Shown one piece after another: positions 13,190 to 24,096 of a stretch of 64,000 nt of DNA. Every line of letters starts with the position of its first letter. The stretch's first letter is position 1. The stretch is taken from assembly GCA_029959085.1 (NCBI GenBank), contig JARWIR010000002.1:37287733-37351732 (forward strand), written 5' to 3'. A program made the translations under genes and the position numbers. The DNA comes from Nemophila menziesii (lineage: Eukaryota; Streptophyta; Magnoliopsida; Boraginales; Hydrophyllaceae). The notes beneath the pieces are model-generated. The model had not been told where the DNA came from. It saw nothing but the letters and a program-made list of their open reading frames with translations, and ran no database searches.

Positions 13190-13940
13190 AGGGTTTGCAT
13201 GTTATGACTACCTTGTATTGGTTTAGTTTTAATATATAATAGCACAACGTTACAATAGATTAACAATCAACACCAATTGTTATAGGGACTCAATATGTAC
13301 ATAAAGTTGACTTTCCGTCAAACTTCAAAAGGTGGTTGTTTTAATTTTATAAAATAGAATTTACAAAATTAAAGTATTTGTATATTTAGGCAATTAGAAA
13401 AAAGTTAAGTTATGTGTTCATAAAAATTATTAAGGAACTTTTTTAGTATTAAAGAAAATAACATGAATTACTTACGATTGAAATACAACCTTATACTCAT
13501 ATAAGATATTGTTATTAACTTTGACTTGATAAAATTAGTTCTGACATAAACTACCTAAAAAAATTATGTAATGGTGAGGAGAAAAAAAAATGAAATGAAT
13601 TTCTGTGAATCCATAACATTATGTTGATTAATCTATTTAACTAACTAAAATGATAAATTTTAGAAGAAAAATTTAGGGTTTTGCGAATATATCAGAAAAT
13701 ATAAATTTTATAATGCACCATAAATTTTTCAACGATTTTTAATTAAATAACATTCTTTAAATTTTTTTATGAAAAATTATGAAAAGCTTATTACATAAGT
13801 AAAAGTTAGTCAATAGCAAAGAGATTTATTAATATACTTTAATAAATAAAAAAAGGATTATTTTAAGACTTTGGGTGAACGTATCAAGGGTTCATGAATT
13901 TAAAAGGTTAACGGATTGTTGAGTCCACTACACGCGCTAG
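13190..13940. other. AT-rich intergenic, no feature seen
   Basis: Long A/T runs and no open frame of note. It separates the MULE remnant from the tandem repeat with telomeric motifs. Confidence 0.5.
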
Positions 13941-13941
13941 A

Positions 13942-14370
13942 TTGATTATTAAAATATATTTCTCAAGATATCAATGTATTAGTATACATATTACATACAA
14001 TAAAAGTTCTAAACAACCATAACTTAAATTTAGTATACAAGGATAGACACAGACGATTAGTATATATAGAGTTTAGTTTAAAGGATTATGTTTCAAGATT
14101 AAAGTCTTGTGTTTAGGATGTTGGGTTTAGGGTTTAGGGTTTAGGGTATAGGGTATAGGGTTTGGGTTTAGGGTTTAGGGTTTAGGGTTTAGGGTTTAGG
14201 GTTTGTGTTTATTAAAATATATTTCTCAAGATATCAACGTATTAATATACATATTACATAAAATCAAAAATCGAAACAACCATAACTCATATTTAATATA
14301 CAAGGTTATACACAAACGATTAAGATATAGAGACTGGTTTAAAGGATTAGGTTTCAAGTTTCAAGGTCTT
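13942..14370 (+). repeat. Tandem pair of ~170-bp units around an interstitial telomeric block
   Basis: Two similar units, about 13942-14115 and 14206-14370, both begin with TTATTAAAATATATTTCTCA and share CAACCATAACT, ATACAAGG and GGTTTAAAGGATTA-type strings. Between them, 14122-14204 is made of TTTAGGG heptamers with a few variants (TATAGGG, TTTGGG). The arrangement resembles a satellite monomer carrying internal telomere-like repeats more than a chromosome end. Confidence 0.8.
14122..14204 (+). repeat. Interstitial telomeric repeat, (TTTAGGG)n with variants
   Basis: About 83 bp of near-uninterrupted Arabidopsis-type plant telomere heptamers, G-rich strand on plus, with two TATAGGG variants near the middle. 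Unique-looking sequence and a retrotransposon follow on the right, so this is interstitial within the window. Confidence 0.9.
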
Positions 14371-14649
14371 GGGTCAAGAATCCAAAACCGTTGTGACTCC
14401 GGTTTACGACTACTATATTAGGATATACGAATTACTTATAAAGTTCGGTTTGTTGTTTAGGGTTAGAGATTTACAGTATACGGTTTTGGGTCCTTTTCTG
14501 AGGGATAAGGATTACGTATTCGGTAATATGTCCTAACTAGTTTGATACGTAAATATTGTCGATCTAATAGATTGATAACACAAAAACTAAAATATAGTAA
14601 ATATGATAATTCAAAACTACAAGATAATAAATTAGAAGCAATGACTAAC

Positions 14650-15811
14650 TGTTACCCTCACCTTGTTTATATTCCCGTTTTAATATTCGACAAATCATCA
14701 TTTAAACTAAAATTCATTTGGTATCACTTTTAAAGGTTTTCCAAAACCCCTCATTAGATTAGTTGTGTTTAATTCCTTGATCTTAAGCTTGAGCTTCAAA
14801 AGAACAGTGTCGCGGTACACCGGACGAGACATGCGGTACACCGCAGTATCACGGACCAGAGGCGCGGTGCACAGGCTAGTCCGACCAGTAAGCTAAGAAA
14901 ATGTGCGGTACACCGGACTGAGGCGCGGCACACCGGACTGAAGCACGGACCAGGGACACGGTGCACAGGCTAGTCCGACCAGTAAGCTTGAAGTTAAGAC
15001 GAGCGATTTCGCGGTGCACCGGACCATACCCGCGGTTCACCGCAAGAGAGGGTTTCTGCACTATTACTAGAGGACAAAGCTTATATCCGTTGGAGTAAAA
15101 ATAGATCCGTTAGATAGGAGCCTTTTGACCGTTGGAAGATATTTTCAGCTATATATTGAAGCTTATTCAAGACACAACTCAAGCCTTCCATCTACCAATC
15201 TTAAGAGCAATTAATATTATCATTCAAGAAGGTTTCAAAGGAGCATTCAAGTCATATTCATTCTCAAGCTACATAGTTTATATCCACTCATTTAGGAGTT
15301 TAGTTACAAAGCTTTTATAAGCACCCCTAAACACTTTTCCTTTCCTTTTAGTTCTTGTAATAGATTAAGAGAGTAGTGTGAGCATAGGTTCTATGCTTGG
15401 TTCCTTGTGTTGGTGATAACACAAGTGTATTTCCTTCAAGGTTTTGAAGTGGTTATAAAGGGTTTGTAATCTCACCCGGTTTAAGAGTTACGAAGATTAG
15501 TTGAGAATCTTGCAAATCCTAAGGAGGCTTCCTTAGGTAGTGGATGTAGGGAAACCGAACCACTATACATCGTTGTGTATCGTTTTCTATCCCTTCACTC
15601 TTTACATTTCCGCACTCTATATGCTTGATAAAATGCTTACATGAATAGTTTGATAATATTGTCTTTTAGGATTATCTAGTTCTTAACTATTTAGTTTGAT
15701 AAAACAATAGGATTCAAATTAGCTTTTAATTTTATTTACTTGAAATAAAATTAGCCGATTAATTTCCTTTGTCCCATTCAACCCCCCTTCTAGGACGCAT
15801 ATAGGATATCA
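14650..15811 (+). repeat. 5' LTR of the SIRE-type element (1162 bp)
   Basis: Starts TGTTACCCTCACC and ends GGATATCA, followed directly by the primer-binding site. It differs from the 3' LTR by about 19 substitutions and an extra 20 bp in the GC-rich array near 14917-14940. The U3 part carries several CGGTGCACCG/CGGTACACCG dyads (14805-15045) in otherwise AT-rich sequence. Confidence 0.95.
14805..15050 (+). repeat. GC-rich dyad/tandem array inside the 5' LTR
   Basis: About eight CGGTRCACC-like units, several of them self-complementary (CGGTGCACCG), are mixed with two copies of GGCTAGTCCGACCAGTAAGC. The same block at about 21277-21490 in the 3' LTR is one 20-bp unit shorter. GC content is far above the flanks. 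It could form hairpins or act as a U3 enhancer array; both are inference. Confidence 0.75.
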
Positions 15812-15813
15812 AT

Positions 15814-15825
15814 TGGTATCAGAGT
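15814..15825 (+). other. Primer-binding site, initiator-Met tRNA type
   Basis: TGGTATCAGAG(T) lies two bases after the 5' LTR end and is complementary to the 3' end of plant initiator methionine tRNA, as in most plant Copia elements. The last position is T rather than the usual C. Confidence 0.9.
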
Positions 15826-15866
15826 CTAGCTCTATTGTACTAAATCGTTTCTAGAGTTAATACGAT

Positions 15867-17663
15867 ATGGATTCTAATCAACCGGAAGGTTCATGTTCTA
15901 CTAGACCTCCGCTTTTTGTAGGAAAAGACTACTTTGGATGGAAAAAGAAAATGGAGATTCATGTCAAAGGAATTGATTACTTTTTGTGGCTTGCTATCAA
16001 GAAGGGTCCTTACATTCCTTATGTTAATGGTAGTAAAACGGAGGTGAAAGATGAAGATGATTACAATGATCAAGACATAGCTAAACTCACCAAAAACAAC
16101 AAAGCTATGAACATACTCATAAATGGGTTAAGTGTCACGGAATATGCTAGAGTTAGTGAATGCAATTCGGCTCATGAAATGTGGCAACTCTTGGAGCTAT
16201 CATATCAAGGAACGGAAGATATCAAAGAAACTAAGATTGGTCTTTTTATCACCAAGTATGAGCTATTTCGTATGGAGCCCGATGAAGCCTTAAATGCTAT
16301 GCATCAAAGATTTTCTAACATTGTCAACACCTTGAAGACTCTTGGTCAAGAGTACACCAACAAAGAACAATGCCGAAAAATCTTATTTGCTCTTCCTAAG
16401 AGATACAAATCAAAGATCAACTCTATAATAGACACTAAAGATCTTTCAAAAATGACGGTTCATGAACTCATTTGCAACCTCATGACGGAAGAGCTTGTGC
16501 TTGAAGAAGAAAAGATAAGAGATGATGAGGAGAAGAAGATTAAGAAATCCATTGCCTTCCATGCCTTGAGTAGCAAGTTGAAAGAACGAAAAGAAAGGAA
16601 GGAAAGTGAAGAAGAAGAAAATTCACATGAAGAAGATACTAGTGAAGATGAAGGAGTAGCTATGTTGGCAAGAGATATGAAAAAATTCATGAGATACAAA
16701 CGCTTTGCCAAGAAAGGAAGTTCTTCCACACCCTATAAGAAGAATGCTAGAGCTATCAAACAAGATGAACCCACTTGCTATCATTGCAAGAAAGTTGGTC
16801 ACATCAAAACCTATTGTCCTCTTCTTCTTCAAAAAGAGAAACCTAAGAGAGCAATGCATGCTAATATCACTTGGGATACTCAAAATTCGGATGAAGAAGA
16901 AAGTGATAATGAGAATGTTAATCTTGTTTCCTTTATGGGAAAACTTGAGAGTGATAAAGATGCTTCTTGGGATAATGATACTGGTTCAACTCACTTTGCT
17001 TTTATGGCAAATCATGATGAGGTAACTCCTAAATCTAAACTCTCTTTATCTAATGATGATGCTAGTGAGCAAGGTATTCATGAGGCATTTGATTCTCTTT
17101 ACAATGATTTTTTAAACTCTATTGAAACAAACAAAGTTTTAACAAAAGATTTAGAAATTGAGAGAAATAGAACTAAAGAGGTTTTAAAAGCTTTGGAAGA
17201 TTGTCAAAATCTTTGTGATGAATGTATAGATGAAAATGAGAAACTTCATCTTATTGAGAAAAATCTTTTGGAAGAAAAATCTTTTTTGGAGAAAAAGATT
17301 GTTGATCAAAATGCTATTATTTTAAAATTTACAAGTGGGCAAGAAAACTTGGATTTGATTTTAGGTTCTCAAAAAATGGCTTTTGAAAAAAGTGGTGTTG
17401 GATATGATCCATTCACTAAACAAAAACCCTTGAAAAATGTTTTTGTAAAATCAAAAATTTCAAATGCAATTCCATCTTCTTCAAAATCTTCTATCACTTG
17501 CACCTATTATGAAAAACTTGGTCATAATGCATCTCATTGTTATTATCGTAAATTATTGGATTTGGGATCTCTTGTGCCACTTTGGAAAAGGCCTATATGG
17601 GCTATAAAAAGAAAATCCACTAACCCTCATGGACCCAAACCAAATTGGGTACCTAAAGCCTAA
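15867..17663 (+). CDS. Retrotransposon gag polyprotein, intact frame (598 aa)
   Basis: This is the only long uninterrupted frame in the window. It starts at an ATG 41 bases after the PBS. Residues about 15-190 form the Copia gag (UBN2-type) region, including the YFGWKKKMEIHVK start and a LLELSYQGTEDIKETK stretch. Residues about 205-270 are a charged Lys/Glu run. A CCHC zinc knuckle (CYHCKKVGHIKTYC) lies at about 304-317 and a predicted coiled coil at about 400-490. A second knuckle near 545-558 (CTYYEKLGHNASHC) has its second Cys replaced by Tyr, so it probably cannot bind zinc normally. Gag would build the virus-like particle and bind element RNA. The frame ends TAA at 17661-17663; pol is in another frame, 20 bases further. 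Confidence 0.9.
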   Translation: MDSNQPEGSCSTRPPLFVGKDYFGWKKKMEIHVKGIDYFLWLAIKKGPYIPYVNGSKTEVKDEDDYNDQDIAKLTKNNKAMNILINGLSVTEYARVSECNSAHEMWQLLELSYQGTEDIKETKIGLFITKYELFRMEPDEALNAMHQRFSNIVNTLKTLGQEYTNKEQCRKILFALPKRYKSKINSIIDTKDLSKMTVHELICNLMTEELVLEEEKIRDDEEKKIKKSIAFHALSSKLKERKERKESEEEENSHEEDTSEDEGVAMLARDMKKFMRYKRFAKKGSSSTPYKKNARAIKQDEPTCYHCKKVGHIKTYCPLLLQKEKPKRAMHANITWDTQNSDEEESDNENVNLVSFMGKLESDKDASWDNDTGSTHFAFMANHDEVTPKSKLSLSNDDASEQGIHEAFDSLYNDFLNSIETNKVLTKDLEIERNRTKEVLKALEDCQNLCDECIDENEKLHLIEKNLLEEKSFLEKKIVDQNAIILKFTSGQENLDLILGSQKMAFEKSGVGYDPFTKQKPLKNVFVKSKISNAIPSSSKSSITCTYYEKLGHNASHCYYRKLLDLGSLVPLWKRPIWAIKRKSTNPHGPKPNWVPKA

Positions 17664-17683
17664 ATTATTTTTGTGTGTAGGGA

Positions 17684-20600
17684 TTGAGCATCAAGAAGCA
17701 AAATATATGGCTCCTTGATAGTGGATGCTCAAGACATATGACCGGGAACCCATCATTATTTACACGTCTATATAAAACAAAAGGTGATAGAGTTACTTTT
17801 GCCGACAATACTAAAAAACGCGTTTTGGGTAAAGGTAACATCGGTAATATGAATTCTTTACTTATCTCAAATGTTTTACTTGTTGAGGGTCTATCTTTTA
17901 ACTTGCTTAGTATAAGTCAACTTTGTGATGTTGGTTATAGTGTTAAATTTGAAGCATCTAGATGCATTGTTTTAAAAAATAATGAGTTAGATACTATGTT
18001 TATTGCAAAAAGATCGGATAATGTTTTTGTAGTTGATCTTGAGAGTATTATGTGTCAACGTATTAAATGCTTATCCTTGGTAAATGATAGTTGGCTTTGG
18101 CATAGACGTTTAGGAGATGCTAGTATGGATTTGATTTCAAAACTGTCTAGAAAAAATCTTGTCGTTGGTTTGCCTATTTATAAGTTTGATAAAGATAAAT
18201 TATGTGATGCATGTCAACTTGGTAAACAACATCGTTCATCTTTTAAATCCATAAATAAGGTCATCACCGTTAGGCCACTTCAATTATTGCATATGGATCT
18301 TTTTGGTCCCGTTGATGTCACTAGTCTAGGAGGATCTAGATATGTCTTTGTTGTTGTTGATGATTACACTAGATATACATGGGTGATGTTCCTTGGTTTA
18401 AAAAGTCACACCTTCAATGAATTTGCAAAACTTTGTAGAAAGGTGCAAAATGAGAAAGGCTACTCTATTACATGCATTCGTAGTGATAATGGTAGTGAAT
18501 ATGTGAACTCTTCTTTTGTGCATTTTTGTGATGAATTTGGGATTGAACATAATTTTTCGGCTCCTAGAACTCCCCAACAAAATGGGGTAGTGGAAAGGAA
18601 AAACCGAACTCTACAAGAAATGGCTAGAACAATGCTAAAAGAACATAGCTTGCCTACATACTTTTGGGGTGAAGCCGTTCATACGGCTTGTTATGTGTTA
18701 AATAGAGTTCTAATTAGACCCCTTATTAAGAAAACCCCTTATGAGCTTTGGAATGGTAGACCACCAACTATTGCTTATTTTCGTGTTTTTGGGTGCAAAT
18801 GTTTTATCTTAAAGACTAGGGACTATTTGGGAAAATTTGATGCTAAATCGGATGAAGGTATTTTTCTTGGTTATTCCACTAAGGGTAAAGCCTATCGCAT
18901 TTTCAATAAACGTACTCGTACCATTGAAGAATCTATGCATGTTGACTTTGATGAGACTAACCCTTTTTGTATCAAGAAAGTAGTAGATGTTGATTTACAT
19001 GAAGATACTCCACAAGATCAACCCTTAGAATCTCCTACTCAAGAATTAAACTCTCATGATGAACCTATAAAGGAAAATGGTCAACTCTCAAATGAAGCTA
19101 GTACGGATTTACCAAAGTGTTGGAAAAATATCAAAGATCACCCAAGTGAATTAATTCTAGGTGATCCAAAAGAAGGTGTTACCACTCGTTCTCGTATTAT
19201 TGCTCTATGTGCTCATCAAGCATTCTTATCTCAAATTGAGCCCAAGAATATTAAAGAAGCCTTGCTAGATGATCATTGGATAAACGCTATGCATGAGGAA
19301 TTAAATCAATTTGTGCGTAGTAAAGTTTGGACATTAATTGAGAAACCAATTGGCCCTACTATTATTGGCACTAAGTGGGTATTTCGCAACAAGTTAGATG
19401 ACACCGGTATTATCACTAGAAATAAAGCAAGGTTAGTTGCTCAAGGATACAATCAAGAAGAAGGTATTGATTTCGATGAAACTTTTGCTCCGGTAGCTAG
19501 ACTTGAATCTATTCGTATGCTACTTGCTTTTGCTTGTTATATGAATTTTAAACTTTACCAAATGGATGTCAAAAGTGCTTTTTAAATGGTTTTATAGATG
19601 AGGAAGTCTTTGTTAAACAACCACCGGGTTTTGAGGATCCAAAATTTCCAAATCATGTTTTTAAACTTTCAAAGGCTTTATATGGTTTAAAACAAGCACC
19701 TCGTGCTTGGTATGAACGTTTAAGCAATTTTTTGTTAGATGATGGTTTTAAAAGAGGAAATATTGACTCCACTTTATTTATAAAAAGGTCTTCAAAAGAT
19801 ATCCTTCTTGTTCAAATTTATGTGGATGATATAATATTTGGTGCTACTAATGAAAATCTTTGTGAGAATTTTTCTAAAAGCATGCATAGGGAATTTGAGA
19901 TGAGCATGATGGGAGAATTGAATTACTTTCTTGGACTTCAAATCAAGCAAATGAAGGATGGCATCTTTGTCAATCAAGCCAAATACACAAAAGAATTGAT
20001 CAAAAAATTTGGACTTGAAGATGCAAAGGAAATTTAAACTCCAATGAGCACATCCACAAAATTAGACAAAGATGAAGATGGTAAGGATGTTGATGAGAAA
20101 GCATATCGAGGTATGATTGGTAGCTTACTTTATTTAACCGCTTCTAGACCCGATATCATGTTCCCCGTGTGTCTTTGTGCTAGATTCCAATCCTCTCCTA
20201 AAGAATCCCATCTTAGTGCCGTTAAGCGTATTTTTAGGTATTTGAAAGGAACCCTAAGTCTAGGACTTTGGTACCCAAAATTTACCTCTTTTGAACTAAT
20301 AGGTTATTCGGATGCCAATTATGCCGGTTGTAGACTTGATAGGAAGAGTTCTAGTGGAAGTTGTCAATTCTTAGGTCAATCCCTTGTTTCTTGGTCTAGT
20401 AGAAAACAAAATAGTGTTGCTTTATCCACGGCCGAAGCCGAATATGTTGCGGCCGGAAATTGTGTGACTCAAATTCTTTGGATGAAACAAACCTTACTAG
20501 ATTTTGGCCTAGAGTATGATTGTGATCCTATTCGTTGTGATAACACTAGTGCTATCAACCTTACCAAAAATCCTATCCAACACTCCAGAACGAAACACAT

Positions 20601-20760
20601 AGAAATCCGTCATCACTTTATCCGTGATCACACTCAAAAAGGGGATATTGTACTTGAATTTGTCACTTCGGAAAATCAACTAGCCGATATCTTTACTAAA
20701 CCTCTACCCCAAGATCTTTTTGAGAAAATTCGTTGTGAGATTGGCATGCAAATTCTCTAA
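17684..20760 (+). pseudogene. SIRE-type pol (protease, integrase, RT, RNase H), frameshifted
   Basis: Open pieces are 17684-19585, 19732-20037 and 20044-20760. The first holds the protease motif ([12 protein letters not shown]), the pre-integrase HRRLG and CDACQLGK motifs, the integrase core with its three acidic positions ([26 protein letters not shown]), and the RT N-terminus up to QMDVKSAF. A one-base loss in the T run at 19579-19583 closes the frame at 19585. The RT palm motif YVDD follows in the shifted frame near 19820. A TAA at 20035-20037 interrupts it again, and RNase H (GYSDANYAGC, ALSTAEAEY) runs to 20760. The frame opens at a TTG; an in-frame TAG lies just upstream, near 17678-17683. 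Domain content is complete, but a functional polyprotein would need several changes. Confidence 0.92.
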
Positions 20761-21102
20761 CCATCCTTTCATGCCTTTATTGTTTAGTGCTTTTTGTGTA
20801 TATTATCTTGTTGCTAATATTTTCTTGATGTTATAGGGTCCTTGAAGCTTCTAATTGTTATCCATTTACTTCTTTAGCCTTTGTTTTTACTCAAAATGTA
20901 TTTTGACCCCTTAAAATTTTCAAAAATCGTATCATTAGTTCTTTTTGTTGTTGACAAAGGGGGAGAAATTTTAGTTAAACTTTTTCAAATGCATTTTGTG
21001 AGGGGGAGTTTTTATAAAAACTCTAGTGATTAGGTTGAGGGGGAGTTTTTGATTAAAACTTTATCTAAGGCATCTTCAAAAGTTTATGATTTGTCAAACA
21101 TC
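20761..21102 (+). other. SIRE 3' untranslated segment, no envelope-like frame
   Basis: T-rich sequence between RNase H and the PPT. It contains three GGGGGAG strings (20959-20965, 21002-21008, 21039-21045) that copy the core of the true PPT at 21103-21115. The envelope-like ORF described in some SIRE elements is absent. Confidence 0.7.
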
Positions 21103-21115
21103 AAAAAGGGGGAGA
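21103..21115 (+). other. Polypurine tract
   Basis: AAAAAGGGGGAGA lies one base before the 3' LTR start TGTTAGCC. This is the expected plus-strand primer for reverse transcription. Confidence 0.9.
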
Positions 21116-21116
21116 T

Positions 21117-22258
21117 TGTTAGCCTCACCTTGTTTTTATTCCCATTTTAATATTCGACAAATCATCGTTTAAACTAAAATTCATTTGGTATCACTTTTAA
21201 AGGTTTTCCAAAACCCCTCATTAGATTAGTTGTGTTTAATTCCTTGATCTTAAGCTTGAGCTTCAAAAGAACAGTGTCGCGGTACACCGGACGAGACATG
21301 CGGTACACCGCAGTATCACGGACCAGAGGCGCGGTGCACAGGCTAGTCCGACCAGTAAGCTAAGAAAATGTGTGGTACACCGGACTGAAGCACGGACCAG
21401 GGACACGGTGCACAGGCTAGTCCGACCAGTAAGCTTGAAGTTAAGACGAGCGATTTCGCGGTGCACCGGACCATACCCACGGTACACCGCAAGAGAGGGT
21501 TTCTGCACTATTACTAGAGGACAAAGCTTATATCCGTTGGAGTAAAAATAGATCCGTTAGATAGAAGCCTTTTGACCGTTGGAAGATATTTTCAGCTATA
21601 TATTGAAGCTCATTCAAGACACAACTCAAGCCTTCCATCTACCAATCTTAAGAGCAATTAATATTATCATTCAAGAAGGTTTCAAAGGAGCATTCAAGTC
21701 ATATTCATTCTCAAGCTACATAGTTTATATCCACTCATTTAGGAGTTTAGTTACAAAGCTTTTATAAGCACCCCTAAACACTTTTCCTTTCATCTTAGTT
21801 CTTGTAATAGATTAAGAGAGTAGTGTGAGCATAGGTTCTATGCTTGGTTCCTTGTGTTGGTGATAACACAAGTGTATTTCCTTCAAGGTTTTCAAGTGGT
21901 TGTAAAGGGTTTGTAATCTCACCCGGTTTAAGAGTTACGAAGATTAGTTGAGAATCTTGCAAATCCTAAGGAGGCTTCCTTAGGTAGTGGATGTAGGGAA
22001 ACCGAACCACTATACATCGTTGTGTATCGTTTTCTATCCCTTCACTCTTTACATTTTCGCACTCTATATGCTTGATAAAATGTTTACATGAATAGTTTGA
22101 TAATATTGTCTTTTAGGATTATCTAGTTCTTAACTATTTAGTTTGCTAAAACAATAGGATTCAAATTAGCTTTTAATTTTATTTACTTGAAATAAAATTA
22201 GCCGATTAATTTCCATTGTCCTATTCAACCCCCCTTCTAGGACGCATATAGAATATCA
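21117..22258 (+). repeat. 3' LTR of the SIRE-type element (1142 bp)
   Basis: Starts TGTTAGCCTCACC, ends GAATATCA, and is followed by the CTAAC duplication. It is nearly identical to the 5' LTR (about 98 percent by hand count) apart from one 20-bp unit missing in the GC-rich array. Confidence 0.95.
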
Positions 22259-22263
22259 CTAAC

Positions 22264-23900
22264 CATTTGAAGACATTCTTCTTGCTGATTCCTCAACCGA
22301 TTCAAAACTTCTACACTATGAAAATCTTGAATCTTCAAGTGATACAACAACTTTGGATGGTTTTTCCTAACTCCTCGCAACTCTTCCTTTTATATGCAAA
22401 ATTCTACATCCATCATTTATTACAACAACACGTAGGTGGTTGAAAGGTCATTGAATATCCACTAAATTATCTACCTACCACATCACTATCACATATTCCG
22501 TCAACATTAATATCGTTACTAACTAGAAAAAGGTACACAAATTACATCAACACCACACCACTACTAATATATACAATTTTAATTCAAAAATTCATTTTAT
22601 TGGTTTAATCTGATACGATTAAAACCCAATTATGTAAAATAAACTCTAAAATATAAACATTTCTTTAACAACCCACTAAATTATCTACCTACCACATCAC
22701 AATCACCTATCCCTTCAAAATTAATATACTTACTTACTAAAAACAAAACACAAAATTCGTCAACACCGCAACCGATTTATATAATTTTAATTCAAAATAA
22801 AACCTAGTAGGCTTAATTCGATCCGATTAGAACCTAATTACGTAAAATAAACTCCAACATAAACAAAAAATACCCTATATCCATCTATTTCAAAACTTTA
22901 ACAACTTGCCACGTGTCCATTATAAAAACCATCAGTAAACAACAAAACAAAAAAAACCAAGTACAATGGAACAAAAATATACACTTAACCTATATATTTT
23001 CAGAACAAAAACATACACTAACTCTTTAATTAAAAAATGGCCAATCCACTTGCTTCGATGTGACGTATTAATATAATACGGTTTAATGACAGCGTGACCC
23101 GTGTAATTTTATTTTTTGATTTTTTCTTAATACCGTTGACTTTTGGGAACTAAAATTAAGCCGGGCGTGTTTTTTGGAACCAAAATTTGCACTACAGCCG
23201 CCAGTTTTGAATAGTGTCGGACCGAAAACTATAATAAAATAATAATATAGTTACTATTCAGCCGGATAAACAAATAATAAATAACCTATTCATTGATTTG
23301 ACCATACATAATCATTACATGCAGAGGGTTATAACAGTCTTTTTGCAAACTAATTAAATTATATTATAAAATGGACGAACCACAATCGTCCACGTCACAA
23401 TCCACGCACCACGTGTCATCGCCTCCTTCTTGCGTACCTACATGATATGTATTGAAGAAACTTCCAAGATCTTAACTACTAATCAATTTTGGTCCCTGCG
23501 CAATGTCAACAAAAGGTATAAATGTGTAAATAAAGTGACTATTATCATTGACTCGTCAAACGCTACACTCTTCATGCTCACGTGACATGACCTCCATTAG
23601 ATTTTACTATAACTTTGGCACGAGATCCAATTTATTTTCTCTAAAAATCCTTAATGTTTCCTTCTTTGAAACCCCCACTCTACTCATATCTCAATCTTTC
23701 TATTTCGATTTTGAAATGCAGTGTGCGTCTTAATTAAGCACAATATTTATATACTTCACGTAAATCTCATATAAGATCTCCAGTTTTGTAGCTAGATTCT
23801 CTTCAATAACAGGTACAACTTAAATTAGAACCCCACACTCCCATTTTTGAACAAATATTTCCCAATTCTCTGCCAGCCTTGACGAAGTAGAGAAACAAGA
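22264..23900. other. Non-genic, with a ~214-bp tandem duplication at 22461-22880
   Basis: Units at 22461-22674 and about 22675-22880 share CTAAATTATCTACCTACCAC, TCAACACC and GTAAAATAAACTC strings at moderate divergence. The rest is AT-rich. 23540-23900 would be the upstream region of the F-box pseudogene, but no promoter element can be assigned with confidence. Confidence 0.65.
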
Positions 23901-24096
23901 AGATTAAATACATAATTGCCAAAAAAATCACACTTAATCAGTCGATTGCCAGATATCATTTTAAGCCATGTCCTTTCATTCCTAGACACAAAATCTGCAA
24001 GTGCAGCGTGTCTACTTTCCAAGCGGTGGAATCGGGTATTAGCTAATCTTCATGTTCAGGTACTCGACTTTAAGTATGATGAAACAATATCAACCT

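Larger units (their letters stand above)
14645..22263 (+). mobile_element. Near-complete SIRE/Maximus-type Ty1/Copia retrotransposon with TSD
   Basis: A 7.6-kb element, LTR to LTR at 14650-22258, flanked by the identical 5-bp duplication CTAAC (14645-14649 and 22259-22263). Internal order is PBS, gag, protease, integrase, reverse transcriptase, RNase H, polypurine tract (PPT), which is the Copia order. The gag sequence style, the [10 protein letters not shown] protease motif and the repeated GGGGGAG strings before the 3' LTR fit the SIRE lineage. The 3' space (20761-21102) has no envelope-like frame. gag is intact but pol is broken by one frameshift and one stop, so this copy is non-autonomous at best. 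By hand I count about 19 substitutions plus one 20-bp indel between the LTRs (about 1.7 percent), which indicates a recent insertion. Confidence 0.95.

Noticed and set aside
15814..15825. tRNA gene fragments at TGGTATCAGAG sites (also 29862, 39035, 46190)
   Set aside because: These are retrotransposon primer-binding sites directly after LTR ends, not tRNA genes.
16460..16883. Minus-strand Ser/Phe-rich frames
   Set aside because: Antisense shadows of the Lys/Glu-rich part of SIRE gag.
20761..21102. Envelope-like ORF of SIRE elements
   Set aside because: Only T-rich sequence with multiple stops in all plus frames.
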